DNA of 64,000 nucleotides from Streptomyces sp. A1277 (GCF_004795015.1 NZ_SSBI01000035.1:1-64000), one strand, 5' to 3'; shown: positions 51,110 to 60,886, counted from the first letter of the stretch. A program made the numbers and translations. Notes: generated by a model not told the origin, from the sequence alone.

Positions 51110-51868
51110 ATGGCCGCATCCCCCATCGCCGTCATCACCGGAGCGAGCAGCGGCATCGGTGCCGCGACCGCCCGGCAGCTGGCGGCCGCCGGCTACCGCG
51201 TCGTGCTCACCGCCCGCCGCAAGGACCGCATCGAGGCGCTGGCCGCCGAGATCACCGAGGCGGGCCACCAGGCGGCGGCCTACACCCTGGACGTCACGGA
51301 CCGCGCGGCGGTCGACGAGTTCGCCACCGCGTTCCGCAGCCTCGCCGTCCTCGTCAACAACGCGGGCGGCGCGCTCGGAGCCGACCCGGTCGCCACGGGT
51401 GACCCGGAGGACTGGCGCCGGATGTACGAGACCAACGTCATCGGCACGCTCCACGTCACCCAGGCCCTGCTTCCGGCCCTCACCGCGAGCGGCGACGGCA
51501 CGGTGGTCATCCTCTCCTCGACCGCGGGCCTGTCCACCTACGAGGGCGGCGCCGGCTACGTGGCCGCCAAGCACGGCGAACACGTCCTGGCCGAGACCCT
51601 GCGCCTGGAGATCGTCGGCACCCCGGTCCGCGTCATCGAGGTCGCCCCGGGCATGGTCAAGACCGAGGAGTTCGCCAGCACCCGCTTCCGCGGCGACACC
51701 GAGAAGGCGGCCAAGGTCTACGCGGGCGTCGACGCCCCCCTGACCGCCGACGACGTGGCCGACACGATCACCTGGGCCGTGACCCGCCCCAGCCACGTCA
51801 ACATCGACCTCCTGGTGGTCCGCCCCCGCGCCCAGGCGTCCAACTCGAAGGTCCACCGCACCGGCTGA
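51110..51868 (+). CDS. SDR-family NAD(P)-dependent oxidoreductase
   Basis: 252 residues. TGASSGIGAATA at about residues 9-20, NNAGGALG, the catalytic Ser in ILSSTAGLS, and YVAAKHGE as YxxxK. This is the YdfG-type classical SDR, probably acting on 3-hydroxy acids or serine-like substrates. Start ATG at 51110, preceded by GAGGAG. Convergent with rtcB, 17 bp apart. Confidence 0.92.
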   Translation: MAASPIAVITGASSGIGAATARQLAAAGYRVVLTARRKDRIEALAAEITEAGHQAAAYTLDVTDRAAVDEFATAFRSLAVLVNNAGGALGADPVATGDPEDWRRMYETNVIGTLHVTQALLPALTASGDGTVVILSSTAGLSTYEGGAGYVAAKHGEHVLAETLRLEIVGTPVRVIEVAPGMVKTEEFASTRFRGDTEKAAKVYAGVDAPLTADDVADTITWAVTRPSHVNIDLLVVRPRAQASNSKVHRTG

Positions 51869-51885
51869 GCCCCGCAGGGCCGGGC

Positions 51886-53079
51886 TCAGCCCTTCACACA
51901 GATGACCTGCTTCACCTTGGCGACGACCTCCACCAGGTCCCTCTGCTGCTCCATGACCTGCTCGATCGGCTTGTACGCCGCAGGGATCTCGTCCACGACT
52001 CCGGAGTCCTTGCGGCACTCCACGCCCTGCGTCTGCGCCGCGAGGTCACGCGCCGAGAACCTTCGCTTGGCCGCGTTGCGGCTCATCCGGCGGCCGGCGC
52101 CGTGCGAGGCCGAGTTGAACGCCTTCTCGTTGCCGAGGCCCTTGACGATGTACGTGGCCGTGCCCATGGAACCCGGAATAATTCCCAGCTCCCCCTGGCC
52201 GGCCCGAATGGCGCCCTTGCGGGTGACCAGCAGGTCCATGCCTTCGTAGCGCTCTTCCGCGACGTAGTTGTGGTGACAGCTGACCTCCTGGCCGAAGGTC
52301 ACCTTCGCCTTCTTGAACTCTTTGCGGACCACGTTCTTCAGGAGCGCCATCATGGCCGCACGGTTGTACTTCGCGTACTCCTGCGCCCAGAAGAGGTCGT
52401 TGCGGTAGTCCCGCATCGGCTCGGTGCCCGCGAGGAATACCGCGAGGTCGCGGTCGACCAGTCCCTGGTTGTGTGCCAGCTGCTGCGCCCGGCCGATGTG
52501 GAAGTCGGCCAGTTCCTTTCCGATGGCACGCGAGCCGGAGTGCAGCGTGAGCCACACCGCGCCGGACTCGTCCAACGAGACCTCGATGTGGTGGTTGCCC
52601 CCGCCGAGCGTTCCCATCTGCTTTGTCGCCCGTTCCTGACGGAACTTGACCGCTTCGGCCACCCCGTCGAACCGCCCCCAGAAGTCGTCCCAGCCCGGCG
52701 CGGCCAGCCCGTACAGGCCCGACGGGTCCACCGGCTCGTCGTGCATCCCCCGGCCCACCGGAATGGCCTGCTCGATCTTCGAGCGGAGCCCGGACAGGTC
52801 CCCGGGCAGATCGTTGGCGGTCAGCGAGGTCTTCACCGCGGACATGCCGCAGCCGATGTCCACGCCGACCGCGGCCGGGCAGACCGCCCCGTGCATCGCG
52901 ATCACCGAGCCGACCGTGGCGCCCTTGCCGAAGTGGACGTCGGGCATGACGGCCAGGCCCTTGATCCAGGGCAGCGTGGCGACGTTGCGCAGCTGCTGCA
53001 TCGCCACGTCCTCGACCGAGGCCGGGTCGGCCCACATGCGGATGGGAACCTTCGCCCCCGGTACCTCTACATACGACAT
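51886..53079 (-). CDS. rtcB: RNA-splicing ligase RtcB
   Basis: 397 residues. Joins RNA with 2',3'-cyclic phosphate or 3'-phosphate ends to 5'-OH ends using GTP and Mn2+. Motifs: GVDIGCGMSAVKT (metal Cys), GGGNHHIEVSLDE, LHSGSR, SCHHNYV and the guanylylated His in SASHGAGRRMSR near residue 325. Start ATG at 53079 with GAGGGG. No archease or RtcA is near. It may repair or recycle tRNA after stress. Confidence 0.96.
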   Translation of the reverse strand: MSYVEVPGAKVPIRMWADPASVEDVAMQQLRNVATLPWIKGLAVMPDVHFGKGATVGSVIAMHGAVCPAAVGVDIGCGMSAVKTSLTANDLPGDLSGLRSKIEQAIPVGRGMHDEPVDPSGLYGLAAPGWDDFWGRFDGVAEAVKFRQERATKQMGTLGGGNHHIEVSLDESGAVWLTLHSGSRAIGKELADFHIGRAQQLAHNQGLVDRDLAVFLAGTEPMRDYRNDLFWAQEYAKYNRAAMMALLKNVVRKEFKKAKVTFGQEVSCHHNYVAEERYEGMDLLVTRKGAIRAGQGELGIIPGSMGTATYIVKGLGNEKAFNSASHGAGRRMSRNAAKRRFSARDLAAQTQGVECRKDSGVVDEIPAAYKPIEQVMEQQRDLVEVVAKVKQVICVKG

Positions 53080-53240
53080 AGCCCCTCGATTCCCCCGAAA
53101 AGTCTGAAAGCGCAAAACCGGCGCCAAGATCGGCAATAAGGTCGGCCGACCGGCATTCACAGCGGCGCGTGCGATACACATTGTGTCCACCGGCCGCCAT
53201 CGGGCGGCAACCGTTTTTCGCACGAAGGGAGCCCAGGACC

Positions 53241-54110
53241 GTGCGACGAATGGCGTACGCGACCGGCGCCGTGCTCATCGCAGCGCTCGCCGCCGGCTGC
53301 TCCAGCGACTCCGGAGGCGGCAGTTCCGCCCCCGACAGCAAGCCCGGGACCCCGGCCGCGTCGTCCGCACCGCCGGGCAAGTACCGCACCCTCCCCGACG
53401 CCTGCCGCGCCATCCCCCTCGCCACCCTCAAGGACCTCCTGCCCGGCACCGCCGAAATGCCGGAGGCCCAGCAGGAGAAGGTGTTCGAGGGTGCCCCCAC
53501 GGTCACCTACGACACCGACCGCCGGATCGGCTGCCGCTGGAAGTCCGACGCCCCCGAGGGCTCCCGCAGCATCCACCTGGACTTCGAGCGCGTCGTCTCC
53601 TACGACACGTCGGTGAGCGACGACGACCGCGCCCGCGAGGTGTACGCGAAGAAGGAGGCGGCGGCCGACCTCCCCGCCCCCACCCTCCCGTCCGGCGGCG
53701 GGAGCGGCGGCACCCCCGACGCCTCCCCGTCCGGCTCCGGCAAGGCGGACCCGGACGCGAGCGACGACGCGAGCGCCGACACCGACGCCGACGCCGACGG
53801 CAGCACGCCCGACGGGACCGCCGACGGCGGCACGCCCGACGGGGACACCGGCGGCAGCCCCGCCGAGAACCTTCAGCCCCGGCTCCTCGACAAGCTCGGC
53901 GACAGCGCGTTCCTGGACGATCTGCTCACCCGGGCGGGTTCCACCGCGCAGCACCGCACGGTGAGCGTGGTGTTCCGCACATCGAACGTCATCGTCACCA
54001 TCGATTACACGGCTCAGCCGGCCCTCTCCACCCAGGTCCCCGACAGCAAGGAACTCCAGGAGAAGGCCCAGGCACTGGCCCGGCAGCTGGTCGAATCGTT
54101 CAACGCCTGA
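53241..54110 (+). CDS. DUF3558-family lipoprotein
   Basis: 289 residues. Lipobox ALAAGC with Cys20. The mature domain starts with DACRAIPLATLKDLLPG and GCRWKSD, as in DUF3558. The middle is acidic low complexity (Asp/Ala/Thr/Gly-rich, about residues 155-210). Start GTG at 53241 after a GAAGGGAG site. A second lipoprotein of similar design follows. Divergent from rtcB. Function unknown. Confidence 0.88.
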   Translation: MRRMAYATGAVLIAALAAGCSSDSGGGSSAPDSKPGTPAASSAPPGKYRTLPDACRAIPLATLKDLLPGTAEMPEAQQEKVFEGAPTVTYDTDRRIGCRWKSDAPEGSRSIHLDFERVVSYDTSVSDDDRAREVYAKKEAAADLPAPTLPSGGGSGGTPDASPSGSGKADPDASDDASADTDADADGSTPDGTADGGTPDGDTGGSPAENLQPRLLDKLGDSAFLDDLLTRAGSTAQHRTVSVVFRTSNVIVTIDYTAQPALSTQVPDSKELQEKAQALARQLVESFNA

Positions 54111-54301
54111 CGCCGCCCGCGGGCCCGCCCGGCCCCGGCCCCGGCCGCTCCCCGGGCCGCCCGGCCGAGGCGGCATCCGGTCGCCGTCCGTCGTACCGTG
54201 GCCCTCCGGAGCCACCGGCGGCCGCTCGCCGCCGACTGCCTCCGCACGGCTACCGCCGCGCAACCGTCCCCCGTCCGCCGCGCCATCCGACTGAAGGAAC
54301 C

Positions 54302-55099
54302 ATGCACCGATCAGCCCCGCGACTCACCCGCATACTCGCCTGCGCCGCCGTCCCGGTGATGCTCGTCGTCGCCGGCTGCTCGTCGGACTCCGACGGCAAG
54401 AAGGACGCGGCCTCGTCCGCCTCCGCCTCGCCGGAGGCGACGAAGTCGGAACCGGCCGTCGAGGCGGCGAAGTTCGCCGAGCTGCCGGACCCCTGCTCCT
54501 CGGTCCGGGCGAAGACCGTCAAGTCCCTGGTGCCTTCGGCCAAGAGCAAGAAGGGCACCCGCGGCAAGACCAGCGACGCCGCCGCCCGGGGCAGCTGCTC
54601 CTGGAACGGCCTGGCCGACAAGGGCGTCAAGGGCTCCCAGTACCGCTGGCTGGACGTCGGCTTCACCCGCTTCGCCTCGGACCGGACCCTGGGCAGCGGG
54701 GCCTCGCGCGCCGGCGACGACTTCACCAAGCAGGTCGGCAAGGCCGAGTCGGCGGACGGCGCGAAGAACGTCAAGTCCGCTCCCGTCACCGGCATCGGCG
54801 ACCAGGCGACCAGGGTCACGTACGACCTCGCCAAGTCGGGCGAGGACTTCAGGTACGCCACGGTCATCGCCCGTACGGGGAACGTCGTGGTCGTCGTCAA
54901 CTACAACGGCGCGGGCTTCGCGGGCTCCAAGACCCCCACCGCCGAGACCGTCGTCAAGGGCGCCGCGATGGCCGTCAAGGACGCGGTCGCCGCCGTCGCC
55001 GACGCCAACGGGGGCGCTCAGCCGAGCAACTCCCCGAAGTCCTCCGGGAAGCCCTCCAAGTCCCCCGCCTCTTCGGCAGGTTCCAAGACGTCGGACTGA
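54302..55099 (+). CDS. DUF3558-like lipoprotein
   Basis: 265 residues. Lipobox VVAGC with Cys26, then a Ser/Ala-rich spacer and a domain with LPDPCSSVRAKTVKSLVPSA and GSCSWNG, similar to the preceding gene. The C-terminal tail is Ser/Lys/Pro-rich. This is an adjacent paralogue-like pair. Start ATG at 54302 with GAAGGAACC. Same strand, 191 bp downstream of the first. Confidence 0.87.
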   Translation: MHRSAPRLTRILACAAVPVMLVVAGCSSDSDGKKDAASSASASPEATKSEPAVEAAKFAELPDPCSSVRAKTVKSLVPSAKSKKGTRGKTSDAAARGSCSWNGLADKGVKGSQYRWLDVGFTRFASDRTLGSGASRAGDDFTKQVGKAESADGAKNVKSAPVTGIGDQATRVTYDLAKSGEDFRYATVIARTGNVVVVVNYNGAGFAGSKTPTAETVVKGAAMAVKDAVAAVADANGGAQPSNSPKSSGKPSKSPASSAGSKTSD

Positions 55100-55229
55100 T
55101 CCGAGGACCGCCCCCGCCCCCTCCCCCCGCGACACCCCTCGCACACATGTGCCAGGCTGTGCCCGCCGGAAACAAGCCACGGCAGCAAGCCAAGGGCACG
55201 AGGACGAGGGAACAGGGAGGGGATGGGGG

Positions 55230-56612
55230 GTGGCTGCGATGCAGCTGACGCGCATGCACCGGGTGCTGATCGGGCTCGTGGTGGCCGGCGCGGTCCTGAT
55301 TGCCGCGATCGGCTTCGCCGGTTCCTACGCGGCGGTGCGCGAGCTCGCCCTGCAGAAGGGGTTCGGGGACTTCTCGCTCGTCTTCCCGATCGGCATCGAC
55401 GCGGGCATCTGCGTCCTGCTGGCCCTCGACCTGCTGCTGACCTGGCTGCGCATCCCCTTCCCGCTGCTGCGGCAGACGGCCTGGCTCCTGACGGCCGCCA
55501 CCATCGCGTTCAACGGCGCGGCCGCCTGGCCCGACCCGCTCGGCGTCGGCATGCACGCGGTGATCCCGGTGCTGTTCGTGGTCTCCGTCGAGGCCGCCCG
55601 GCACGCGGTGGGCCGGATCGCGGACATCACCGCCGACAAGCACATGGAAGGCGTCCGCCTCACCCGCTGGCTCCTCTCCCCCGTCCCCACCTTCCGCCTC
55701 TGGCGCCGCATGAAGCTGTGGGAGCTGCGCAGTTACGAGCAGGTCATCAAGCTCGAACAGGACCGGCTGATCTATCAGGCCCGCCTCCAGGCCCGCTACG
55801 GCCGCAACTGGCGCCGCAAGGCGCCCGTCGAGTCCCTGATGCCGCTCCGGCTCGCGAAGTACGGCGTACCGCTGGCCGAGACCGGCCCGGCCGGCCTGGC
55901 CGCCGCAGGCATCGAACCGGCCCTCCTGCCCCCGGCCCCCGCCGCACCCGCCGCACCCGCCGCACCCGCCGCCCCCGCCGTGGAAACGGCCCAGCAGCAC
56001 CCCGAACTCCCCCAGGCCGCACACCAGGAAGCCCCCGCAGGTCCCACGGCCCCCGCAGCCCCCCAGGACCACCAGCAGCCCCAGGAGCATCCCCAGGGCC
56101 CCCAGCAGCCCGCCACCGAGGAGAACCCCTGGTTCCCGTCCCAGGCGACCGCCAAGGTCTACGAGGGCGGGTACGACCCGGGCTTCGAGGTGCCGGGGCC
56201 CACTCCGCACCAGGTCCCCTCGGGCCCCAACGGCCGCACCCGCCCCCTGGGCAACGTGGGTACGGTCGGCAGCTCCGCCCCCGACGCCCGCACCGAGCAG
56301 CAGCTCCCCTTCCCGCAACAGCTCCCGCAACAGCAGCTCCCGGAGCAGCCCGTCGCCGAGGCCGCCGAGGAGTGGGCCGAGGAATGGGCGCAGGAGGACG
56401 CGGAGTTCAGCGAGATCGCGTACGAGGTCTTCGCCGCGTTCGTGACCGAGCACAACGACTACCCGAGCGTCGCGGTGCTCGACATACACCTGTCGGACGG
56501 CCACAACGTGCGTCACCCGCGCAGCGAGGCGCTGATCCGGCAGCTGATGCCGCTGTTCAAGGAGCGCTACCACGCGGAGCAGGCCGAGCTCGAGGCCGAC
56601 CACATCGCCTGA
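55230..56612 (+). CDS. DUF2637 membrane protein with long low-complexity tail
   Basis: 460 residues. Four transmembrane helices occupy the first 150 residues (HRVLIGLVVAGAVLIAAIGF, then FSLVFPIGIDAGICVLLALD), as in DUF2637/Spd-like proteins of Streptomyces. Then a charged segment, an Ala/Pro repeat (PAAPAAPAAPA, residues about 235-255), Gln/Pro-rich sequence, and a conserved acidic C-terminal domain about residues 385-455 (EFSEIAYEVFAAFV ... HPRSEALIRQLMPLF). GTG at 55230 is chosen because AGGGAGG lies nine bases upstream. Spd proteins relate to plasmid spread; the chromosomal role is unknown. Confidence 0.85.
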   Translation: MAAMQLTRMHRVLIGLVVAGAVLIAAIGFAGSYAAVRELALQKGFGDFSLVFPIGIDAGICVLLALDLLLTWLRIPFPLLRQTAWLLTAATIAFNGAAAWPDPLGVGMHAVIPVLFVVSVEAARHAVGRIADITADKHMEGVRLTRWLLSPVPTFRLWRRMKLWELRSYEQVIKLEQDRLIYQARLQARYGRNWRRKAPVESLMPLRLAKYGVPLAETGPAGLAAAGIEPALLPPAPAAPAAPAAPAAPAVETAQQHPELPQAAHQEAPAGPTAPAAPQDHQQPQEHPQGPQQPATEENPWFPSQATAKVYEGGYDPGFEVPGPTPHQVPSGPNGRTRPLGNVGTVGSSAPDARTEQQLPFPQQLPQQQLPEQPVAEAAEEWAEEWAQEDAEFSEIAYEVFAAFVTEHNDYPSVAVLDIHLSDGHNVRHPRSEALIRQLMPLFKERYHAEQAELEADHIA

Positions 56613-56633
56613 GCGCGACACCTGACGTACGGC

Positions 56634-56666
56634 GAAGGGCCGCCCCCACCAGGGGGACGGCCCTTC
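56634..56666. terminator. Hairpin between DUF2637 gene and lysS
   Basis: GAAGGGCCGCCCCC pairs with GGGGGACGGCCCTTC over a short ACCA-type loop. It lies between two convergent genes. Confidence 0.85.
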
Positions 56667-56681
56667 AGCGCATCCGCACGC

Positions 56682-58439
56682 TCACGTGCCCAGGAGCCTG
56701 CGCACCCGGTCCGCCCCGACCGCGAGCAGCAGCGTGGGCAGGCGCGGGCCCGTGTCGCGGCTGACGAGCAGCCGGTAGAGCAGGGCGAAGAAGGACCGCT
56801 GGGCGGTCTTCAGCTCGGGCGTCGGCTTGGCGTCGGGCTCCAGTCCTGCGAGGACCTTCGGCACGCCGTAGACGAGGGTGGTCAGCCCGTCCAGGGACCA
56901 GTGCGTGTCCAGCCCCTCGGTCAGCAGCCGCAGCGACTCGCGGCCCTGCTCGTCGAGCGAGCCGAGCAGCTCCTCGTCCGGCTCGTCGCGGACGACGGTG
57001 CGGGCCTCGGCCGGGACCTGGGTGGTGATCCAGGACTCGGCGCGGTCCAGGCGCGGCCGGGCCTCGTCCAGCGAGGTGAGCGGGTTCGAGGGGTCCAGCT
57101 CGCTGAGGATGCGCAGGGTCTGGTCCTCGGCGCCGGCGGTGATGTCCGCGACCGAGGCGAGCGTGCGGTACGGCAGCGGGCGCGGCGTGCTCGGGAGCTC
57201 ACCGGCGGCGGTGCCGATCGCGCGGGCGTACGCGGCGGCGTCGGCCGGCAGCACGGAGCCGTCGGCGACCTTGCGGGCCAGCGAGTCCCACTCGTCGTAG
57301 AGCCGCTGGATCTCCTGGTCGAAGGCGATCTTGAAGGACTGGTTGGGCCTGCGGCGGGCGTAGAGCCAGCGCAGCAGCGGCGCCTCCATGATCTCCAGCG
57401 CGTCGGCCGGGGTCGGCACGCCGCCCTTGCTGGAGGACATCTTGGCCATGCCGGAGATGCCGACGAAGGCGTACATCGGGCCGATGGGCTGGACGCTGTC
57501 GAAGACCTCGCGGACGATCTGGCCGCCGACGACGAAGGAGGAGCCGGGCGAGGAGTGGTCGACGCCGGAGGGCTCGAAGATCACGCCCTCGTACGCCCAG
57601 CGCATCGGCCAGTCGACCTTCCAGACCAGCTTGCCGCGGTTGAACTCGCTCAGCCGTACCGTTTCGGCGAAGCCGCAGGCCGAGCAGGTGTAGTTCAGCT
57701 CGGTGGAGTCGTCGTCGTACGAGGTGACGGTGGTGAGGTCCTTCTCGCAGTTGCCGCAGTAGGGCTTGTACGGGAAGTAGCCGGCGGAGCCGCCGCTGCC
57801 GTCGTCCTCGCCGGCCGCGCCGGAACCGGCCTCGGCCTCCAGTTCGGCTTCGTCCACCTTCTTCTGCTGCTGCGGCTTCTTGCCGCCCTTGGCACCGCCG
57901 GCCGCCGGGTCCTTCTTGGTGCGGTAGCGGTCGAGGACGGCGTCGATGTCGGCGCGGTGGCGCATCGCGTGCAGGATCTGCTCGCGGTAGGTGCCCGCGA
58001 GGTACTGCTCCGTCTGGCTGATGCCGTCGTACTCGACGCCCAGCTCGTCCAGGGACGCGGTCATCGCGGCCTTGAAGTGCTCGGCCCAGTTCGGATACGA
58101 GGACCCGGCGGGCGCGGGCACCGAGGTCAGCGGCTTGCCGATGTGCTCGGCCCAGCTCTCGTCCACGCCCGCGACGCCGTTCGGCACCTTGCGGTAGCGG
58201 TCGTAGTCGTCCCAGGAGATCAGGTGCCGGACGGTGCGGCCGCGGCGGCGGATCTCGTCGGCGACCAGGTGCGGGGTCATGACCTCGCGGAGGTTGCCCA
58301 GGTGGATCGGGCCCGACGGGGAGAGGCCGGAGGCGACGACGACCGGTTTGCCAGGCGCACGACGCTCCGATTCGGCGATGACCTCGTCCGCGAAGCGGGA
58401 GACCCAGTCGGTCTCGGTGCTGCTCTGACTCTGAGCCAC
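56682..58439 (-). CDS. lysS: Lysyl-tRNA synthetase, class I
   Basis: 585 residues. Charges tRNA-Lys with lysine. The class I HIGH-like motif is PIHLGNL at residues 44-50 and the KMSKS-like motif KMSSSKG is near residue 333. A zinc-binding set C-x2-C ... C-x2-C (YCGNCEKD ... YTCSACGF) is in the middle insert. This archaeal-type enzyme replaces or accompanies the bacterial class II LysRS. Start is GTG at 58439 with AGAAGGA at good spacing. Divergent from argS over 179 bp. An Ala/Gly/Lys-rich stretch (about residues 180-210) is an insert. Confidence 0.95.
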   Translation of the reverse strand: MAQSQSSTETDWVSRFADEVIAESERRAPGKPVVVASGLSPSGPIHLGNLREVMTPHLVADEIRRRGRTVRHLISWDDYDRYRKVPNGVAGVDESWAEHIGKPLTSVPAPAGSSYPNWAEHFKAAMTASLDELGVEYDGISQTEQYLAGTYREQILHAMRHRADIDAVLDRYRTKKDPAAGGAKGGKKPQQQKKVDEAELEAEAGSGAAGEDDGSGGSAGYFPYKPYCGNCEKDLTTVTSYDDDSTELNYTCSACGFAETVRLSEFNRGKLVWKVDWPMRWAYEGVIFEPSGVDHSSPGSSFVVGGQIVREVFDSVQPIGPMYAFVGISGMAKMSSSKGGVPTPADALEIMEAPLLRWLYARRRPNQSFKIAFDQEIQRLYDEWDSLARKVADGSVLPADAAAYARAIGTAAGELPSTPRPLPYRTLASVADITAGAEDQTLRILSELDPSNPLTSLDEARPRLDRAESWITTQVPAEARTVVRDEPDEELLGSLDEQGRESLRLLTEGLDTHWSLDGLTTLVYGVPKVLAGLEPDAKPTPELKTAQRSFFALLYRLLVSRDTGPRLPTLLLAVGADRVRRLLGT

Positions 58440-58618
58440 GGTCGGCACGTCCTTCTCTCGGGTAGGACTCGTAGGGGCACCGCCCATTCTCCCAGGTGCG
58501 GCCCGCAGCACGAAAACGGCTTTACGGGGCCCCGCGGCACGGGCGAAGAAACCCGTTTACAGGCCGTGGGATACTTGGGGTCATCCCTTGTACCCCTACG
58601 GAAACGGCAGCCCGTCCC

Positions 58619-60397
58619 ATGCCTGAGCACGGCTCGGTCAATTCCCTCGCTTCCACGCTCCAGCAGCAGCTGGCGGACGCCCTGACGGCAGCACTGCCGG
58701 ATGCCGGCGCCGCGGACCCGCTGCTGCGCCGAAGCGACCGGGCCGACTTCCAGGCCAACGGCATCCTGGCGCTCGCCAAGAAGCTCAAGGGCAACCCGCG
58801 CGAGCTGGCCGACCGGGTCACCGGCGCCCTCCCGGCCTCCGACCTGATCAAGGACATCGAGGTCTCGGGCCCCGGCTTCCTGAACGTCACGCTCACCGAC
58901 CGGGCGATCACCGAGACCCTCGCCGCGCGGGCCGCCGACGGCGACCGGCTCGGCATCCCGGTGAACGAGGCGGCGGGCACCACCGTCATCGACTACGCCC
59001 AGCCGAACGTGGCCAAGGAAATGCACGTGGGCCACCTGCGGTCCGCCGTCATCGGTGACGCGATGGTGCAGATCCTGGAGTTCACCGGCGAGTCCGTCGT
59101 GCGCAGGCACCACATCGGTGACTGGGGCACCCAGTTCGGCATGCTCATCCAGTACCTCATCGAGCACCCGGACGAGCTGGACCACGAGGGCGGCAAGGAG
59201 GACGGCGAGGCCGCCATGTCCTCGCTCAACCGGCTCTACAAGGCGTCCAGGGCCCTGTTCGACTCGGACGAGGAGTTCAAGGCCCGCTCCCGGGACCGGG
59301 TGGTCGCGCTCCAGGCCGGGGACGCGGAGACGCTGGCCATGTGGCAGCGGTTCGTGGACGAGTCGAAGATCTACTTCTACTCGGTCTTCGACAAGCTCGA
59401 CATGGAGATCAGCGACCCCGACATCGTCGGCGAGTCCGGGTACAACGACATGCTGGAGGAGACCTGCCGCATCCTGGAGGAGACGGGCGTCGCCGTCCGC
59501 TCCGAGGGTGCGCTCTGCGTCTTCTTCGACGACGTGCTGGGCCCCGACGGCAACAAGGTCCCGCTGATCGTCAAGAAGACCAACGGCGGCTACGGGTACG
59601 CGGCGACCGACCTCTCCGCGATCCGCGACCGGGTGCAGAACCTCAAGGCGGACACCCTGCTGTACGTCGTGGACGTACGGCAGTCCCTGCACTTCAAGAT
59701 GGTCTTCGAGACGGCCCGGCGGGCCGGCTGGCTGAACGAGGGCGTCAAGGCGCACCAGCTCGCCTTCGGCACGGTGCTCGGCAAGGACGGCAAGCCGTTC
59801 AAGACCCGTGAGGGTGTCACGGTCCGGCTGGAGGACCTGCTGGACGAGGCGGTCGATCGGGCGACGGCCGTGGTCCGGGAGAAGGCCGGGAAGGTGGGCC
59901 TGTCCGAGGACGAGATCGTGGAGAACGGCCGGTACGTCGGCATCGGCGCCGTGAAGTACGCGGACCTGTCGACCTCCGCCGTACGGGACTACAAGTTCGA
60001 CCTGGACCAGATGGTGTCGCTGAGCGGCGACACGTCGGTGTACCTCCAGTACGCGTACGCGCGCATCCGGTCGATCCTGCGCAGGGCCGGGGACGCGAAG
60101 CCGGTCGCGCACCCCGAGCTGGAGCTCGCCCCGGCCGAGCGGGCGCTCGGTCTGCACCTGGACCAGTTCGGCGAGACGCTGTCCGAGGTCGCGGCGAACT
60201 ACGAGCCGCACAAGCTGGCCGCGTACCTCTACCAGCTGGCGTCGCACTACACGACGTTCTACGACCAGTGCCACGTCCTGAGCGAGGACAACCCGGCCGA
60301 GGTGGTCGAGAACCGGCTGTTCCTCTGCGACCTCACCGCCCGCACCCTGCACAAGGGCATGGCGCTGCTGGGCATCCGGACACCCGAGCGGCTCTGA
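58619..60397 (+). CDS. argS: Arginyl-tRNA synthetase
   Basis: 592 residues. Signature EMHVGHLRSAVIGD (HIGH-type, about residues 135-148) and KTREGVTVRLEDLLDEAV, in which the KMSKS position lacks the usual final Lys pattern, as in many ArgRS. The N-terminal additional tRNA-recognition domain and the C-terminal anticodon-binding domain (SVYLQYAYARIRSILRRAG ...) are present. Start ATG at 58619. Divergent from lysS. Confidence 0.97.
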   Translation: MPEHGSVNSLASTLQQQLADALTAALPDAGAADPLLRRSDRADFQANGILALAKKLKGNPRELADRVTGALPASDLIKDIEVSGPGFLNVTLTDRAITETLAARAADGDRLGIPVNEAAGTTVIDYAQPNVAKEMHVGHLRSAVIGDAMVQILEFTGESVVRRHHIGDWGTQFGMLIQYLIEHPDELDHEGGKEDGEAAMSSLNRLYKASRALFDSDEEFKARSRDRVVALQAGDAETLAMWQRFVDESKIYFYSVFDKLDMEISDPDIVGESGYNDMLEETCRILEETGVAVRSEGALCVFFDDVLGPDGNKVPLIVKKTNGGYGYAATDLSAIRDRVQNLKADTLLYVVDVRQSLHFKMVFETARRAGWLNEGVKAHQLAFGTVLGKDGKPFKTREGVTVRLEDLLDEAVDRATAVVREKAGKVGLSEDEIVENGRYVGIGAVKYADLSTSAVRDYKFDLDQMVSLSGDTSVYLQYAYARIRSILRRAGDAKPVAHPELELAPAERALGLHLDQFGETLSEVAANYEPHKLAAYLYQLASHYTTFYDQCHVLSEDNPAEVVENRLFLCDLTARTLHKGMALLGIRTPERL

Positions 60398-60410
60398 GCA
60401 CGAGCGGCGC

Positions 60411-60444
60411 GGAAGGGCGGGGCCCCGGCGGGCCTCGCCCTTCC
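60411..60444 (+). terminator. Hairpin after argS
   Basis: GGAAGGGCGGGGCCC pairs with GGGCCTCGCCCTTCC, 15-bp arms with one mismatch and a 4-base loop. It begins 14 bp beyond the argS stop and also faces the convergent gene. Confidence 0.85.
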
Positions 60445-60457
60445 TGTTCCCGGTCCC

Positions 60458-60886
60458 CTATTCGGGCCGTCCCAGCGCCCACCCGGAGACGTCGGCCAGC
60501 CGGCCCCGCCACAGCGGAAGCCGCAGCGGGCCCGCGCCGCCGCAGACGAGGGTCGCGTCGCGCAGGTGGATCCACCTGGGCAGCTGCCCCGGGTCCTCGT
60601 CCCCCCGCATCTCCTTGATCCCCTGGTCCACCGTCTCGGGGAACTCCGCGAGGAGGTTGGCCCCCTCGCCCTCGACCTGGCGCAGGCTCCTGGACCACTC
60701 CGCCTTCCACGCCTCGTGGCCGATCACGTCTCCGTGCAGGACACCGGCCGGAACCGCCAGCGTCAGCGGCAGCCCGGACCGGATCTCGCGGTTCAGGAGC
60801 CGGATCAGCAACTGGAGCTGAAGATCGGGCACGGGCTCGGTGACCACCGTGAGGGCGTCCCGCGCGGGGTCGTCGGAGTCATTCAT
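60458..60886 (-). CDS. GvpU-like gas-vesicle accessory protein, orphan
   Basis: 142 residues. Segments VPAGVLHGDVIGHEAWKAEW, RWIHLRDATLVCGGAGPLRL and WRGRLADVSGWALG match the layout of GvpU, including the final W-R-G-R-x-x-x-V-x-G motif. No other gvp gene is in the window. Start ATG at 60886 with a GGGAAC site. It may be part of a larger cluster elsewhere or a domesticated protein. Confidence is moderate, since the family is short. Confidence 0.6.
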   Translation of the reverse strand: MNDSDDPARDALTVVTEPVPDLQLQLLIRLLNREIRSGLPLTLAVPAGVLHGDVIGHEAWKAEWSRSLRQVEGEGANLLAEFPETVDQGIKEMRGDEDPGQLPRWIHLRDATLVCGGAGPLRLPLWRGRLADVSGWALGRPE

